Below, piece after piece: positions 1 to 8,216 of a DNA stretch of 64,000 nt (positions are counted from its first letter, which is position 1; every line of letters starts with the position of its first letter). The DNA is taken from assembly GCF_030816195.1 (NCBI RefSeq), contig NZ_JAUSXS010000001.1:4921501-4985500 (forward strand), written 5' to 3'. This stretch comes from Pseudomonas sp. W4I3 (lineage in GTDB: Bacteria; Pseudomonadota; Gammaproteobacteria; Pseudomonadales; Pseudomonadaceae). The notes under the pieces are model-generated. The model did not search any database and was not told the DNA's origin. It was given only the letters and a program-made list of their open reading frames with translations. Both the position numbers and the translations under genes were made by a program.

Positions 1-958
1 CGTCGAATTCCTTGGGAATATGCCGCCACAGGGTGTGCACGATCCCCAGCGCGGTGTAGCAGTCGCGCATTTCCGGCACCAGCACACGCACAGCGCGTAC
101 GTCGTAAATCTGGCTGAACGCCAGGCCCTTGCGCTGCATTTTGCGCCAGATGGAATAGATATGCTTGGCGCGGCCGCTGATGTCGGCATCCACGCCGGTG
201 GCCTGCAACTCGGAGCGCAACTGGCCCATCACGTCGCTGATAAAGCGCTCGCGGTCGAGCCGCCGCTCATGCAGCAGCGTGGCGATCTGTTTGTATTGAT
301 CGGGTTCGAGGTAGCGGAAGGACAGGTCCTCCAGCTCCCATTTGATATGGCCGATACCCAGGCGGTGCGCCAGCGGCGCGTAGATATCGAAGACCTCGCG
401 GGCCACGCGGTTGCGCTTTTCGTCGTCGGCGGTTTTCACCGCACGGATCGCGCAGGTGCGTTCGGCCAGCTTGATCAGCGCGACGCGCACATCGTCGACC
501 ATCGCCACCAGCATCTTGCGCAGGTTTTCCACTTGGCCCTGAGTACCCAGCACCATGGACTGACGCGGACTGAGGCTGGCACTGATGGCCGCCATGCGCA
601 GCACGCCGTCGATCAGCTTGGCCACCACGGCGCCAAATCGCTGACTGACGGTCGGCAACGGAATGTGCCCTTCACGCACGCCGCGATAGAGCACGGCGGC
701 GATCAGCGAATCCTGGTCCAGCTTGAGATCGGCAAGGATCTCGGCGATTTCCAACCCGGTACGAAAGCTTGAGGTGCCTTCCGCCCACAGGTTCTTGGCC
801 GCATTGTCTTGCTGTTCAGACTCACGAGCGAACTCGCAGGCTGCTTTCAAGGCTTCACGGTCCAGTGCCGGGTCGACACTGACGGCATGATCCAGCCATG
901 CCTCGAGATTGATACTGCCGTCGGTGTTGATCGGCTGGTGTGCTCTCACCTGTACCAT
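1..958 (-). CDS. relA: GTP pyrophosphokinase RelA, N-terminal part (cut by window start)
   Basis: Ribosome-associated (p)ppGpp synthetase of the stringent response. About 319 N-terminal codons are present, beginning MVQVRAHQPINTDGS at the ATG at 956-958, and the gene runs off the left edge. The N-terminal pseudo-hydrolase domain is readable. Where the bifunctional SpoT/Rel proteins carry the catalytic HD pair, this protein reads LYRGVREG, so it should be synthetase-only, as known for gammaproteobacterial RelA. The start of the synthetase domain follows (RLGIGHIKWELEDLSF, then GRAKHIYSIWRKMQ near the edge). It lies 120 bp downstream of rlmD on the same strand, the usual cysM-rlmD-relA order in Pseudomonas. 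The rest of the synthetase, TGS and ACT domains lie outside the window. Confidence 0.95.
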   Translation of the reverse strand, partial: MVQVRAHQPINTDGSINLEAWLDHAVSVDPALDREALKAACEFARESEQQDNAAKNLWAEGTSSFRTGLEIAEILADLKLDQDSLIAAVLYRGVREGHIPLPTVSQRFGAVVAKLIDGVLRMAAISASLSPRQSMVLGTQGQVENLRKMLVAMVDDVRVALIKLAERTCAIRAVKTADDEKRNRVAREVFDIYAPLAHRLGIGHIKWELEDLSFRYLEPDQYKQIATLLHERRLDRERFISDVMGQLRSELQATGVDADISGRAKHIYSIWRKMQRKGLAFSQIYDVRAVRVLVPEMRDCYTALGIVHTLWRHIPKEFD

Positions 959-1078
959 CTTGCTTACCTTCCCTACGACGCACCTTGGATGCGCCAAAAA
1001 TCATCGCCGACCTTGCTGCAGGCTCCCTGGCAGTTCACGGCCCTGGAGACTGCAGGCCAGTCGGATTAAACGGGCATC

Positions 1079-2432
1079 CTAGCCCGCTTCAAATAACGCC
1101 ATGGCCTCGACATGCGCTGTCTGCGGAAACATGTCGAGGATCCCGGCACGCTTTAGCCGGTAACCTTGCTTGATCAATTCAACGGTGTCCCGCGCCAGCG
1201 TGGCCGGGTTGCAGGACACATACACCAGACGCCTGGCACCCAGGTTGGCAAGTTTACGCACAACCTCCTGGGCACCATCGCGGGGTGGGTCCAAGAGTAC
1301 CGCAGAAAAGCCTTGTTTGGCCCATTGCGCATCCATCAGAGGCTGGGACAAATCGGCTTGAAAAAACTCGGCGTTATGCAAATTGTTGCTTAAGGCATTC
1401 TGCGCAGCGCGCTCGACCATCGCCTGCACACCTTCCACGGCAATCACTTCGCGTACCTGCCTGGCCAGTGGCGAGGGCGAAGTTGCCCAGCCCGCAAAAC
1501 AGGTCCAGCACCCGCTCATCGGGTTGCGGCGCCAGCCATTCCAGGGCCTGGGCCACCATCGCCTCGTTGACCGCGGCGTTGACCTGCACAAAGTCCCCCG
1601 GCCGGTAAGCCAGCTCCAGGTCCCATGCCTCCAGTCGAAAACCAAGCGCCGTGGCTGGCTCGACCGGTTCCGGTTGACCTTCGCCATGCAGCCACAATTG
1701 CGCGTCATGGAACGCGCAGAATTCCTTCAGTACCCGCATGTCCGCGTCTGACAGCGGTGCCATGTGCCGAAGCAACACGGCGATGGACGACCCGCTGAAC
1801 AGCTCCACGTGCCCCAACGCCTGCGGTTTGCTCAAGCGGCGCAGCATGCCCGGCAGACGCTGCATGATCGGCTGCAAGGTCTGTACCAGCACCGGGCAAT
1901 CATCGATGGCGACGATGTCCTGGCTGGCCACGGCGCGCAAACCCACCTCGAGGTGCTTGGCCTTGGCATCCCAACGCACCGCCACGCGGGCACGGCGGCG
2001 GTAGCCGAATTCCGGCCCGCTCAAGGGCGCGGCCCATTCTTGCGGTTCGACGCCGGCCACACGGGATAATTGCTCGGCGAGCATGCGCTGTTTCAGCGCA
2101 AGTTGTTCGTGATGAGGCAGGTGCTGCACGCTGCAGCCGCCACAGCGGCCAACGTGGGCACAGGGTGCGGGGCGGCGCAGTTCGCTGGCGGTGAATACAC
2201 GCTCAGTGCGCGCCTCAACCACCTTGCCGTGGGTGCCGAGCACCCGTGCTTCCACCTCTTCGCCGGCCAACGCGCCGTTGACGAACCAGGTACGGCCTTC
2301 GAAGAACACGATGCCGCGACCGTCATTGGCCAGGCGTTCGATGGTCAGGCGTTGCTTTTTGCCTACGGGGATCTGCGGGGCCCGGCTGCCGCCCGTCGGT
2401 TGGAAGCGCAGGCCTCTCTCGTGCTTGGCCAT
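1079..2432 (-). pseudogene. rlmD: 23S rRNA (uracil1939-C5)-methyltransferase RlmD, disrupted by +1 frameshift
   Basis: RlmD uses SAM and an iron-sulfur cluster to make m5U1939 in 23S rRNA. The 5' frame (1374-2432) carries the TRAM domain, the cluster motif C91-x5-C97-x2-C100 and the start of the Rossmann fold (DLFCGLGNFAL). The 3' frame (from about 1475 down to 1079) continues with PLARQVREVIAVEG, the DPPRDGAQEV motif and the catalytic-cysteine motif YVSCNPATLARD. The frames join if one base is removed around 1471-1475; the total of 1354 nt is then exactly 450 codons plus stop, the normal family length. The start overlaps the cysM stop by one base (TGATG), implying translational coupling. The break may be a sequencing error or a real mutation. 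As written, the product lacks its catalytic cysteine. Confidence 0.9.
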
Positions 2433-3334
2433 CAGTTGGGTTCGTCGAAGATGCCGGTCGACAGGTAACGGTCGCCTCGGTCACAGATGATCGCGACGAT
2501 CACCGCGTTTTCGACTTCCCTGGACAAGCGCAACATACCGGCCACAGCGCCGCCGGACGACACGCCGCAGAAGATGCCTTCTTCACGGGCCAGGCGGCGG
2601 GTGGTGTCTTCGGCTTCACGCTGAGCCATGTCGATGATGCGATCCACCCGCGTGGCGTTGTAGATCTTCGGCAGGTACTCCTCAGGCCAGCGCCGGATAC
2701 CGGGGATGGCTGCGCCTTCCATCGGTTGCAGGCCGACGATCTGAATCGCCGGGTTCTGCTCCTTGAGGTAGCGCGAGTTGCCCATGATAGTGCCGGTGGT
2801 GCCCATGGAGCTGACGAAATGGGTGACGGTGCCCTGGGTCTGGCGCCAGATTTCCGGGCCGGTGCTGGTGTAGTGCGCTTCCGGGTTGTCCCCATTGGCG
2901 AACTGGTCCAGCACCACGCCACGGCCTTCGGCGGCCATGCGTTCAGCCAGGTCACGCGCGCCTTCCATGCCCTCTTCCTGGGTGACCAAGACAAGCTCAG
3001 CGCCATAGGCGGTCATTGCCGCCTTGCGCTCGGCGCTGCCGTTGTCGGGCATGATCAGCACCATCTTGTAACCCTTGATCGCGGCGGCCATGGCCAGGGC
3101 GATCCCGGTATTACCCGAGGTGGCTTCGATCAGCGTGTCGCCCGGCTTGATCTGCCCGCGCAGTTCGGCGCGGGTGATCATCGACAGCGCCGGACGGTCC
3201 TTGACGGAACCAGCGGGGTTGTTGCCCTCAAGCTTGAGCAACAGGGTATTGCTGGTTTCACCCGCCATGCGTTGCAAGCGGACCAGGGGTGTGTTGCCGA
3301 CGCAATCGGCGATTGTGGGGTACTGCAAGGTCAT
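2432..3334 (-). CDS. cysM: Cysteine synthase B (CysM)
   Basis: PLP-dependent O-acetylserine sulfhydrylase that makes cysteine from O-acetylserine and sulfide or thiosulfate. The 300-residue product starts MTLQYPTIADCVGNTPLVRL at the ATG at 3332-3334; an upstream in-frame ATG-like extension (to 3400) is not family-like and was dropped. The PLP lysine is K45 in PAGSVKDRPAL. The phosphate-binding SGNTG loop and a second glycine-rich loop (SSMGTTGTIMG) follow. The C-terminal CGVSSGGAVAG segment is typical of the CysK/CysM fold. It is first in the cysM-rlmD(-relA) gene string and its stop overlaps the rlmD start by one base. Confidence 0.95.
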   Translation of the reverse strand: MTLQYPTIADCVGNTPLVRLQRMAGETSNTLLLKLEGNNPAGSVKDRPALSMITRAELRGQIKPGDTLIEATSGNTGIALAMAAAIKGYKMVLIMPDNGSAERKAAMTAYGAELVLVTQEEGMEGARDLAERMAAEGRGVVLDQFANGDNPEAHYTSTGPEIWRQTQGTVTHFVSSMGTTGTIMGNSRYLKEQNPAIQIVGLQPMEGAAIPGIRRWPEEYLPKIYNATRVDRIIDMAQREAEDTTRRLAREEGIFCGVSSGGAVAGMLRLSREVENAVIVAIICDRGDRYLSTGIFDEPN

Positions 3335-3460
3335 GGCGTATTCGCAATCCAGACTGCGGGGGCGGACATCATACCGGGAAAGGTCGGCGGGCCATATCAC
3401 GCAAAGTGCGGTGCTTATGGCTTATAGGAATAAGGCAGAGGTGTGGTGCCTATGAGGGCG

Positions 3461-3547
3461 CCATCGGGGGCAAGCCCCCTCCCACAGTTGATCGCGTTCC
3501 AACATGAGCATGCGGTCGAATGTGGGAGGGGGCTTGCCCCCGATGGC
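3461..3547. repeat. REP/REPIN-like inverted pair
   Basis: Two copies of a hairpin-forming element with core GGGGGCAAGCCCCC lie head to head: 3461-3486 forward and 3521-3546 as its reverse complement, separated by about 34 bp. The pair sits between the 3' end of tapT and the 5' side of cysM. The same family recurs at 41945, 51831 and 59588. Paired REP elements (REPINs) of this kind are common between genes in P. fluorescens. Confidence 0.85.
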
Positions 3548-3565
3548 CGCACCGGGAAAAACAAT

Positions 3566-4171
3566 CTAGCCCAAATGCCCGTCGCCATGATTTCTCTGAA
3601 AAACCTCTTCACCCATTGCAGCGATCTGCCCCTCGATAAGTGCTTCAAAGGGTTTGAGCAACGGCTCGAACGATGCCGGCGCTTCCAATAACTGCAGCGC
3701 CTGCGCAATCGCTTCGACCGTCGACAACGCCCCTGGGCCCGGCGCCTTGCGCAGCCGATACCGGGAAACGCCGCCGCCGGCCAAGGTCACCCGGGGCAAG
3801 GCTGCCAGCAGCGGGTTCAGGTACAGCAGCTTGCGCGCCTTGCGCCACGTACCATCGGGTACCACCAGTAGTAGTGGCTGATCGTCAGGCGCATAGGCGC
3901 ACAAAGGCTGCGCATCATCGGCCGGAAACAACAACCGCGCCTGATACCCCGGCGAGTTCAATAACGTCGCCAAGTCCTCGAACACCTCCCCCACCACCAA
4001 CTGCGCGTTGTTGAGCCCCAACGCCGCCAACCGCGCCGTATTGAGCGCATGGTTGACCTCGCTGGGGTGCTGCAACAGCAGCACGCGCGTGCGGCTTTCG
4101 AGGCTGGGGATCAGCGCGCACAGGCAATGAGTGGTCGGCCTGAGGCAGCGCGGGCATTGGGGTCTGGACAT
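3566..4171 (-). CDS. tapT: DTW-domain tRNA-uridine aminocarboxypropyltransferase
   Basis: Predicted to transfer the 3-amino-3-carboxypropyl group of SAM to a uridine in the tRNA variable loop (acp3U47), as established for E. coli TapT (YfiP). The 201-residue protein has an N-terminal zinc-type cluster with C6, C9, C16 and C18 (CPRCLRPTTHCLC) and the family signature D106-G-T108-W109 followed by RKARKLLYLNP. Length and order fit the family. The start is only 6 nt after the stop of the upstream LysR gene gbuR on the same strand, and the Shine-Dalgarno is weak, so it may be co-transcribed with the regulator. The function is assigned by family; no known metabolic link to guanidinobutyrate exists. 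Confidence 0.85.
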   Translation of the reverse strand: MSRPQCPRCLRPTTHCLCALIPSLESRTRVLLLQHPSEVNHALNTARLAALGLNNAQLVVGEVFEDLATLLNSPGYQARLLFPADDAQPLCAYAPDDQPLLLVVPDGTWRKARKLLYLNPLLAALPRVTLAGGGVSRYRLRKAPGPGALSTVEAIAQALQLLEAPASFEPLLKPFEALIEGQIAAMGEEVFQRNHGDGHLG

Positions 4172-4177
4172 GGTTTT

Positions 4178-5071
4178 TCAGGCCTGGTTGAGCTGGGCTT
4201 TAAGTAAATCGCGAAAGGTCTGGATCAGCGGCTCGCGGCTTCGCCCCCGGCGCATGATCATTGAAAACGGTGCCTGGTAGCCAAAAGTCGCCGGTAGCAA
4301 GACGCGCAGGTCACCCTTGTCGGCCCAGGCCTGGGCGTAGTGTTCGGGCAAATAGCCGATGTAGGCGCCCGACAGCACCAGAATCAGCTGCGCCTCCATG
4401 CTTTCCACCGTCGCGGCGCTGTGCTTGAAGCCGTGGCGCGCCAGTTCGGCCTGGCTCCAGTAACCGCGCCCGACCATACGTTGTTGGGTGATGACCTGCT
4501 CGGGGATGCGTCGCTCATTGAACAAAGGATGCCGAGTGCTGCAATACAGCCAGTGCTGCTCGCGGTACAGCGGCATATAAACCAGCCCGCTCATGCGGTT
4601 GGAGAACGCGCCGATGGCCAAGTCCAGACGGTTGTCCTGCACACCCAGTTGCAACTCATACGGGCTCATGACCGATAAATGCAGGTGCACAGCCGGGTGT
4701 TCCTGGCTGTAGGCGCCAATCACTTCGGCGAACGGCAAGGCTTTATCGCTGACGGTTGAGTCGAGCACGCCAAGCTTGAGCGTGCCGCGCAGCTCGCCCT
4801 TCAACGCGGCGGCATATTGTTCGAAGCCTTCCAGCTCACCCAGTAACCGCAAGGTTTCCTGATGAAACAGCTCGCCCTTGCTGGTCAGGCTGAAGCCGCC
4901 CCGCCCGCGATGGCACAGCACCAGGCCCAAGGCCGATTCCAGCTGGCTCATGTAGGTGCTGATGGCTGACGTGGACAGGTTGAGTTCGTGCTGGGCATTG
5001 GCGAACCCCTGGTGCCGCACGACGCTGACGAAGATGCGCAGGAGTTTGAGGTCGGGCAAGGCGTTGGCCAT
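4178..5071 (-). CDS. gbuR: LysR-family regulator, GbuR-like
   Basis: LysR-type transcription factor of 297 residues. The N-terminal winged helix-turn-helix (LKLLRIFVSVVRHQGFANAQHELNLSTSAISTYMSQLE) is followed by a substrate-binding domain. It is transcribed divergently from the guanidinobutyrase gene across a 156-bp gap, which matches the gbuR-gbuA pair of P. aeruginosa (PA1422-PA1421). There the regulator induces gbuA in response to 4-guanidinobutyrate. The ATG start has a good GGAG Shine-Dalgarno. The regulator role is inferred from family and position. Confidence 0.85.
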   Translation of the reverse strand: MANALPDLKLLRIFVSVVRHQGFANAQHELNLSTSAISTYMSQLESALGLVLCHRGRGGFSLTSKGELFHQETLRLLGELEGFEQYAAALKGELRGTLKLGVLDSTVSDKALPFAEVIGAYSQEHPAVHLHLSVMSPYELQLGVQDNRLDLAIGAFSNRMSGLVYMPLYREQHWLYCSTRHPLFNERRIPEQVITQQRMVGRGYWSQAELARHGFKHSAATVESMEAQLILVLSGAYIGYLPEHYAQAWADKGDLRVLLPATFGYQAPFSMIMRRGRSREPLIQTFRDLLKAQLNQA

Positions 5072-5227
5072 GGATTCTCCAGAGGCGCTCCCACATTTGC
5101 CGCCGAGTTTACCTCAGGCGTTAGTTTAGAAAAATCTGAACTAAGTATTTGCCTCTGCCGATTCTTCCCTTCCTGCGCTTTTCGCAGAATCGGCCCCTGA
5201 TAAACAAAACAATGATGAGGCAATCCC

Positions 5228-6178
5228 GTGGACAAGATTTTCCACCAACCACTGGGCGGCAATGAAATGCCGCGTTTCGCCGGCATCGCCACCATGATGC
5301 GCCTGCCGCACCTGCAGTCGGCCAAGGGCCTGGACGCCGCCTTTATCGGCGTGCCCCTGGACATCGGCACCTCGCTGCGCGCCGGCACCCGCTTCGGCCC
5401 CCGTGAAATCCGCGCCGAATCGGTGATGATCCGCCCCTACAACATGGCCACCGGTGCGGCGCCGTTCGATTCGCTATCGGTCGCCGATATTGGCGACGTA
5501 GCGATCAACACCTTCAACCTTCTGGACGCCGTGCGCATCATCGAAGAAGCCTACGATGAAATCCTCGAGCACAACGTGATCCCCATGACCCTGGGCGGCG
5601 ATCACACCATCACCCTGCCGATCCTGCGGGCCATCCACAAAAAACACGGCAAGGTCGGGCTGGTGCACATCGACGCCCACGCCGACGTCAACGACCATAT
5701 GTTCGGCGAGAAAATCGCCCACGGCACCACCTTCCGCCGCGCCGTGGAAGAAGGCTTGCTCGATTGCGACCGCGTGGTGCAGATCGGCCTGCGCGCCCAG
5801 GGCTACACCGCCGAAGACTTCAACTGGAGCCGCAAGCAGGGCTTTCGTGTGGTTCAGGCCGAAGAATGCTGGCATCACTCGCTCGCGCCATTGATGGCCG
5901 AAGTGCGCGAAAAAGTCGGCGGCGGCCCGGTCTACCTGAGCTTCGACATCGATGGCATCGACCCGGCCTGGGCGCCTGGCACCGGCACCCCGGAAATCGG
6001 CGGGCTGACCACTATCCAGGCAATCGAGATCATCCGTGGTTGCCAGGGCCTGGATTTGATTGGTTGCGACTTGGTGGAAGTTTCACCGCCCTACGACACC
6101 ACCGGCAATACCTCGCTGCTGGGCGCCAACCTGCTGTACGAGATGCTCTGCGTACTGCCCGGTGTGGTACATCGCTGA
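5228..6178 (+). CDS. gbuA: 4-guanidinobutyrase (agmatinase/ureohydrolase family)
   Basis: Ureohydrolase that splits 4-guanidinobutyrate into 4-aminobutyrate and urea, a late step in arginine catabolism by the arginine transaminase/oxidase route. It has 316 residues. Manganese-cluster motifs are intact: GGDHT at 123-127, DAHAD at 149-153 and SFDIDGIDP at 238-246. From memory the sequence follows P. aeruginosa GbuA closely along its whole length (for example GVPLDIGTSLRAGTRFGPRE), closer than agmatinase SpeB. The start is GTG at 5228 with GAGG eight bases upstream. The stop overlaps the next gene's ATG (TGATG), so the operon is translationally coupled. The gene faces the gbuR regulator. Confidence 0.92.
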   Translation: MDKIFHQPLGGNEMPRFAGIATMMRLPHLQSAKGLDAAFIGVPLDIGTSLRAGTRFGPREIRAESVMIRPYNMATGAAPFDSLSVADIGDVAINTFNLLDAVRIIEEAYDEILEHNVIPMTLGGDHTITLPILRAIHKKHGKVGLVHIDAHADVNDHMFGEKIAHGTTFRRAVEEGLLDCDRVVQIGLRAQGYTAEDFNWSRKQGFRVVQAEECWHHSLAPLMAEVREKVGGGPVYLSFDIDGIDPAWAPGTGTPEIGGLTTIQAIEIIRGCQGLDLIGCDLVEVSPPYDTTGNTSLLGANLLYEMLCVLPGVVHR

Positions 6179-6600
6179 TGAGCGTGCCAGCGGTGCTCAA
6201 GGCTGCGGCGGCGCTGGTCCGGGCCTTCGCTCGCAACGACCGCGCCGCTTACTTCGGCGCGTTCACCTGCGATGCGAGTTTTGTGTTCCACACCCTCCCC
6301 CAGCCGCTGCTTAGCCGCGATGCCTACCAAGCGTTGTGGGACAGCTGGCGCCGGGACGAGGGGTTCGAGGTGCTGTCGTGCACCTCGAGCAACGCCTTTG
6401 TCAGCCTGCAGGGTGACGTGGCGATTTTCATGCATGACGTGGCCACCGAGCTGCGCATGAACGGGGAACATTACTTCAGCCAGGAACGCGAGACCATCGT
6501 CTTCACACGACAAGGGTCGCGCACAGAACAACAACAAGGCCTGTGGCTGGCCTGTCACGAACATTTGTCCGCTATGCCGGAAGGGCTGCCGCCCCCTTAG
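6178..6600 (+). CDS. SnoaL/NTF2-like protein in the gbu operon
   Basis: 140-residue protein starting at the ATG that overlaps the gbuA stop by one base. The pattern of an N-terminal helix (AAALVRAFARNDRAAYFGAFTCDASFVFHT) followed by beta-rich sequence ending in a W-x-ACHEHLS strand is typical of ketosteroid-isomerase/NTF2-like folds, as in SgcJ/calcium-calmodulin kinase II association-domain relatives. P. aeruginosa has a hypothetical protein in the same place (PA1420). No catalytic residue can be named. Tight coupling to gbuA suggests a role in guanidino-compound metabolism, but this is inference from position only. Confidence 0.75.
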   Translation: MSVPAVLKAAAALVRAFARNDRAAYFGAFTCDASFVFHTLPQPLLSRDAYQALWDSWRRDEGFEVLSCTSSNAFVSLQGDVAIFMHDVATELRMNGEHYFSQERETIVFTRQGSRTEQQQGLWLACHEHLSAMPEGLPPP

Positions 6601-6621
6601 CCAATGTGATCGGAGCTGATC

Positions 6622-8193
6622 ATGAATAATAAAAACAACCAAAACAGTATTCGCACCATAGAAACCAACGGGGTCGAACAGATCCCCGACCACGAACGCA
6701 CCGCCGCCCCCAAGGACCTGTTCCGGCTGATCTTCGGCGGTGCCAATACCTTTGCCACTGCGGTGCTGGGCGCGTTTCCGGTGCTGTTCGGGCTGTCGTT
6801 CCAGGCCGGGGTCTGGGCGATTGTGCTGGGCGTGCTGGTGGGCGCGGTGATCCTGGCGCCCATGGGCCTGTTCGGACCGATCAACGGCACCAACAACGCC
6901 GTGTCTTCCGGCGCGCACTTCGGCGTGCATGGGCGGATCGTCGGCTCGTTTCTGTCGTTGTTGACCGCGATTGCCTTCTTCTCACTGTCGGTGTGGAGTT
7001 CAGGCGATGCGCTGGTGGGCGGTGCGAAACGTCTGATCGGCCTGCCGGAATCCGACCTGACCCTGGGCCTGGCCTACGGCGTCTTCGCCCTGCTGGTGCT
7101 GACGGTATGCATCTACGGTTTTCGCTTCATGCTGTGGGTCAACCGGATTGCGGTGTGGGCCGCGAGCCTGTTGTTCCTGCTCGGGATCTTCGCCTTTGCG
7201 CCAGCCTTCGACAGCCACTTCTCCGGCAGCGTCGCCCTCGGCCAGAGCGGTTTCTGGGCGGCGTTTATCGGCGCCGCGCTGGTAGCGATGAGCAACCCGA
7301 TTTCCTTCGGCGCGTTCCTCGGCGACTGGTCGCGCTACATCCCGCGACACACCCCGAAGCGCCGGATCATGCTGGCGGTGATCCTGGCCCAGCTCGCCAC
7401 CTTGATTCCCTTTCTGTTCGGCCTGGCTACCGCGACCATCGTGGCCGTCAAGGCACCGGACTACATCGCCAGCAACAACTATGTGGGTGGCTTGCTGGCG
7501 GTGGCGCCGAGCTGGTTCTTCCTGCCGGTGTGCCTGATTGCGGTGATCGGCGGTATGTCCACCGGCACCACCTCGCTGTATGGCACCGGGCTGGACATGT
7601 CCAGCGTGTTTCCGCGCCTGCTGTCGCGGGTCAAGGCCACACTGCTGATCGGGGTAATGTCGATTGCCTTCATCTTTATCGGACGTTTCGCCGCCAATCT
7701 GGTGCAGAGCGTGTCGACCTTTGCCGTGCTGATCATTACCTGCACCACGCCATGGATGGTGATGATGATTATCGGCCTGATCGTACGTAGAGGTTTTTAT
7801 TGCCCGGATGACCTGCAGGTGTTCACCCGTGGCGAAACCGGCGGCCGCTACTGGTTCAGCCATGGCTGGAACTGGCGCGGGCTGGGGGCCTGGATCCCGA
7901 GCGCGCTGGTGGGCCTGTGCTTCGTCAACTTGCCGGGGCAGTTTGTCGGGCCATTGGGCAACCTGGCCGAGGGCATCGACATCAGCTTGCCGGTGACGCT
8001 GGGCCTGGCCTCGGTGGCGTACCTGAGCCTGCTGCGGCTGTTTCCGGAACCGGCCGCCGTCTATGGCCCGACGTTTGTGGCGAGGGAGCTTGCTCCCGCT
8101 GGACTGCGAAGCGGTCCTGAAAAAGCCGGCGCCAGCTCCGCTGTCGAACGGGAGCAAGCTCCCTCGCCACAGCAAGCGCCTTCTGCACAATAA
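6622..8193 (+). CDS. NCS1-type (cytosine/purine permease family) transporter
   Basis: Inner-membrane transporter of 523 residues with about 12 hydrophobic segments. It resembles the cytosine permease/CodB branch of NCS1 (the GGANTFATAVLGAFPVLFGLSF start and the GALVAMSNPISFGAFLGDWSRYIP segment). It corresponds in position to PA1419 of P. aeruginosa and is probably the importer of 4-guanidinobutyrate or a related guanidine. The ATG has GGAG upstream. The last ~40 residues (from about residue 485) are encoded by a REPIN-like repeat pair at 8076-8172 and look nothing like a conserved tail, so the natural C-terminus is probably altered. It is followed by a second transporter 23 bp downstream. Confidence 0.85.
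   Translation: MNNKNNQNSIRTIETNGVEQIPDHERTAAPKDLFRLIFGGANTFATAVLGAFPVLFGLSFQAGVWAIVLGVLVGAVILAPMGLFGPINGTNNAVSSGAHFGVHGRIVGSFLSLLTAIAFFSLSVWSSGDALVGGAKRLIGLPESDLTLGLAYGVFALLVLTVCIYGFRFMLWVNRIAVWAASLLFLLGIFAFAPAFDSHFSGSVALGQSGFWAAFIGAALVAMSNPISFGAFLGDWSRYIPRHTPKRRIMLAVILAQLATLIPFLFGLATATIVAVKAPDYIASNNYVGGLLAVAPSWFFLPVCLIAVIGGMSTGTTSLYGTGLDMSSVFPRLLSRVKATLLIGVMSIAFIFIGRFAANLVQSVSTFAVLIITCTTPWMVMMIIGLIVRRGFYCPDDLQVFTRGETGGRYWFSHGWNWRGLGAWIPSALVGLCFVNLPGQFVGPLGNLAEGIDISLPVTLGLASVAYLSLLRLFPEPAAVYGPTFVARELAPAGLRSGPEKAGASSAVEREQAPSPQQAPSAQ
8076..8172. repeat. REPIN-like inverted pair inside the 3' end of a permease gene
   Basis: Forward arm TGTGGCGAGGGAGCTTGCTC at 8076-8095 and its near reverse complement ending at 8172 flank a central GC-rich segment. 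The same arrangement, with a similar centre (AAAAAGCCGGC), occurs at 35245-35342. Here it is read in frame as the C-terminus of the permease. Confidence 0.85.
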
Positions 8194-8216
8194 AAAATAA
8201 TCGGAGACTCGCCGTC

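Noticed and set aside
2433..3400. 322-residue version of CysM starting at 3400
   Set aside because: The extra 22 residues do not match the family; the ATG at 3334 gives the standard 300 residues.
3461..3547. Possible CRISPR or terminator array at repeated hairpins
   Set aside because: Only two inverted copies, no regular spacers and no cas genes; the pattern is REPIN.
5228..6178. Agmatinase SpeB for the ureohydrolase
   Set aside because: Sequence and neighbourhood (divergent LysR, NTF2-like protein, two transporters) fit guanidinobutyrase GbuA better.
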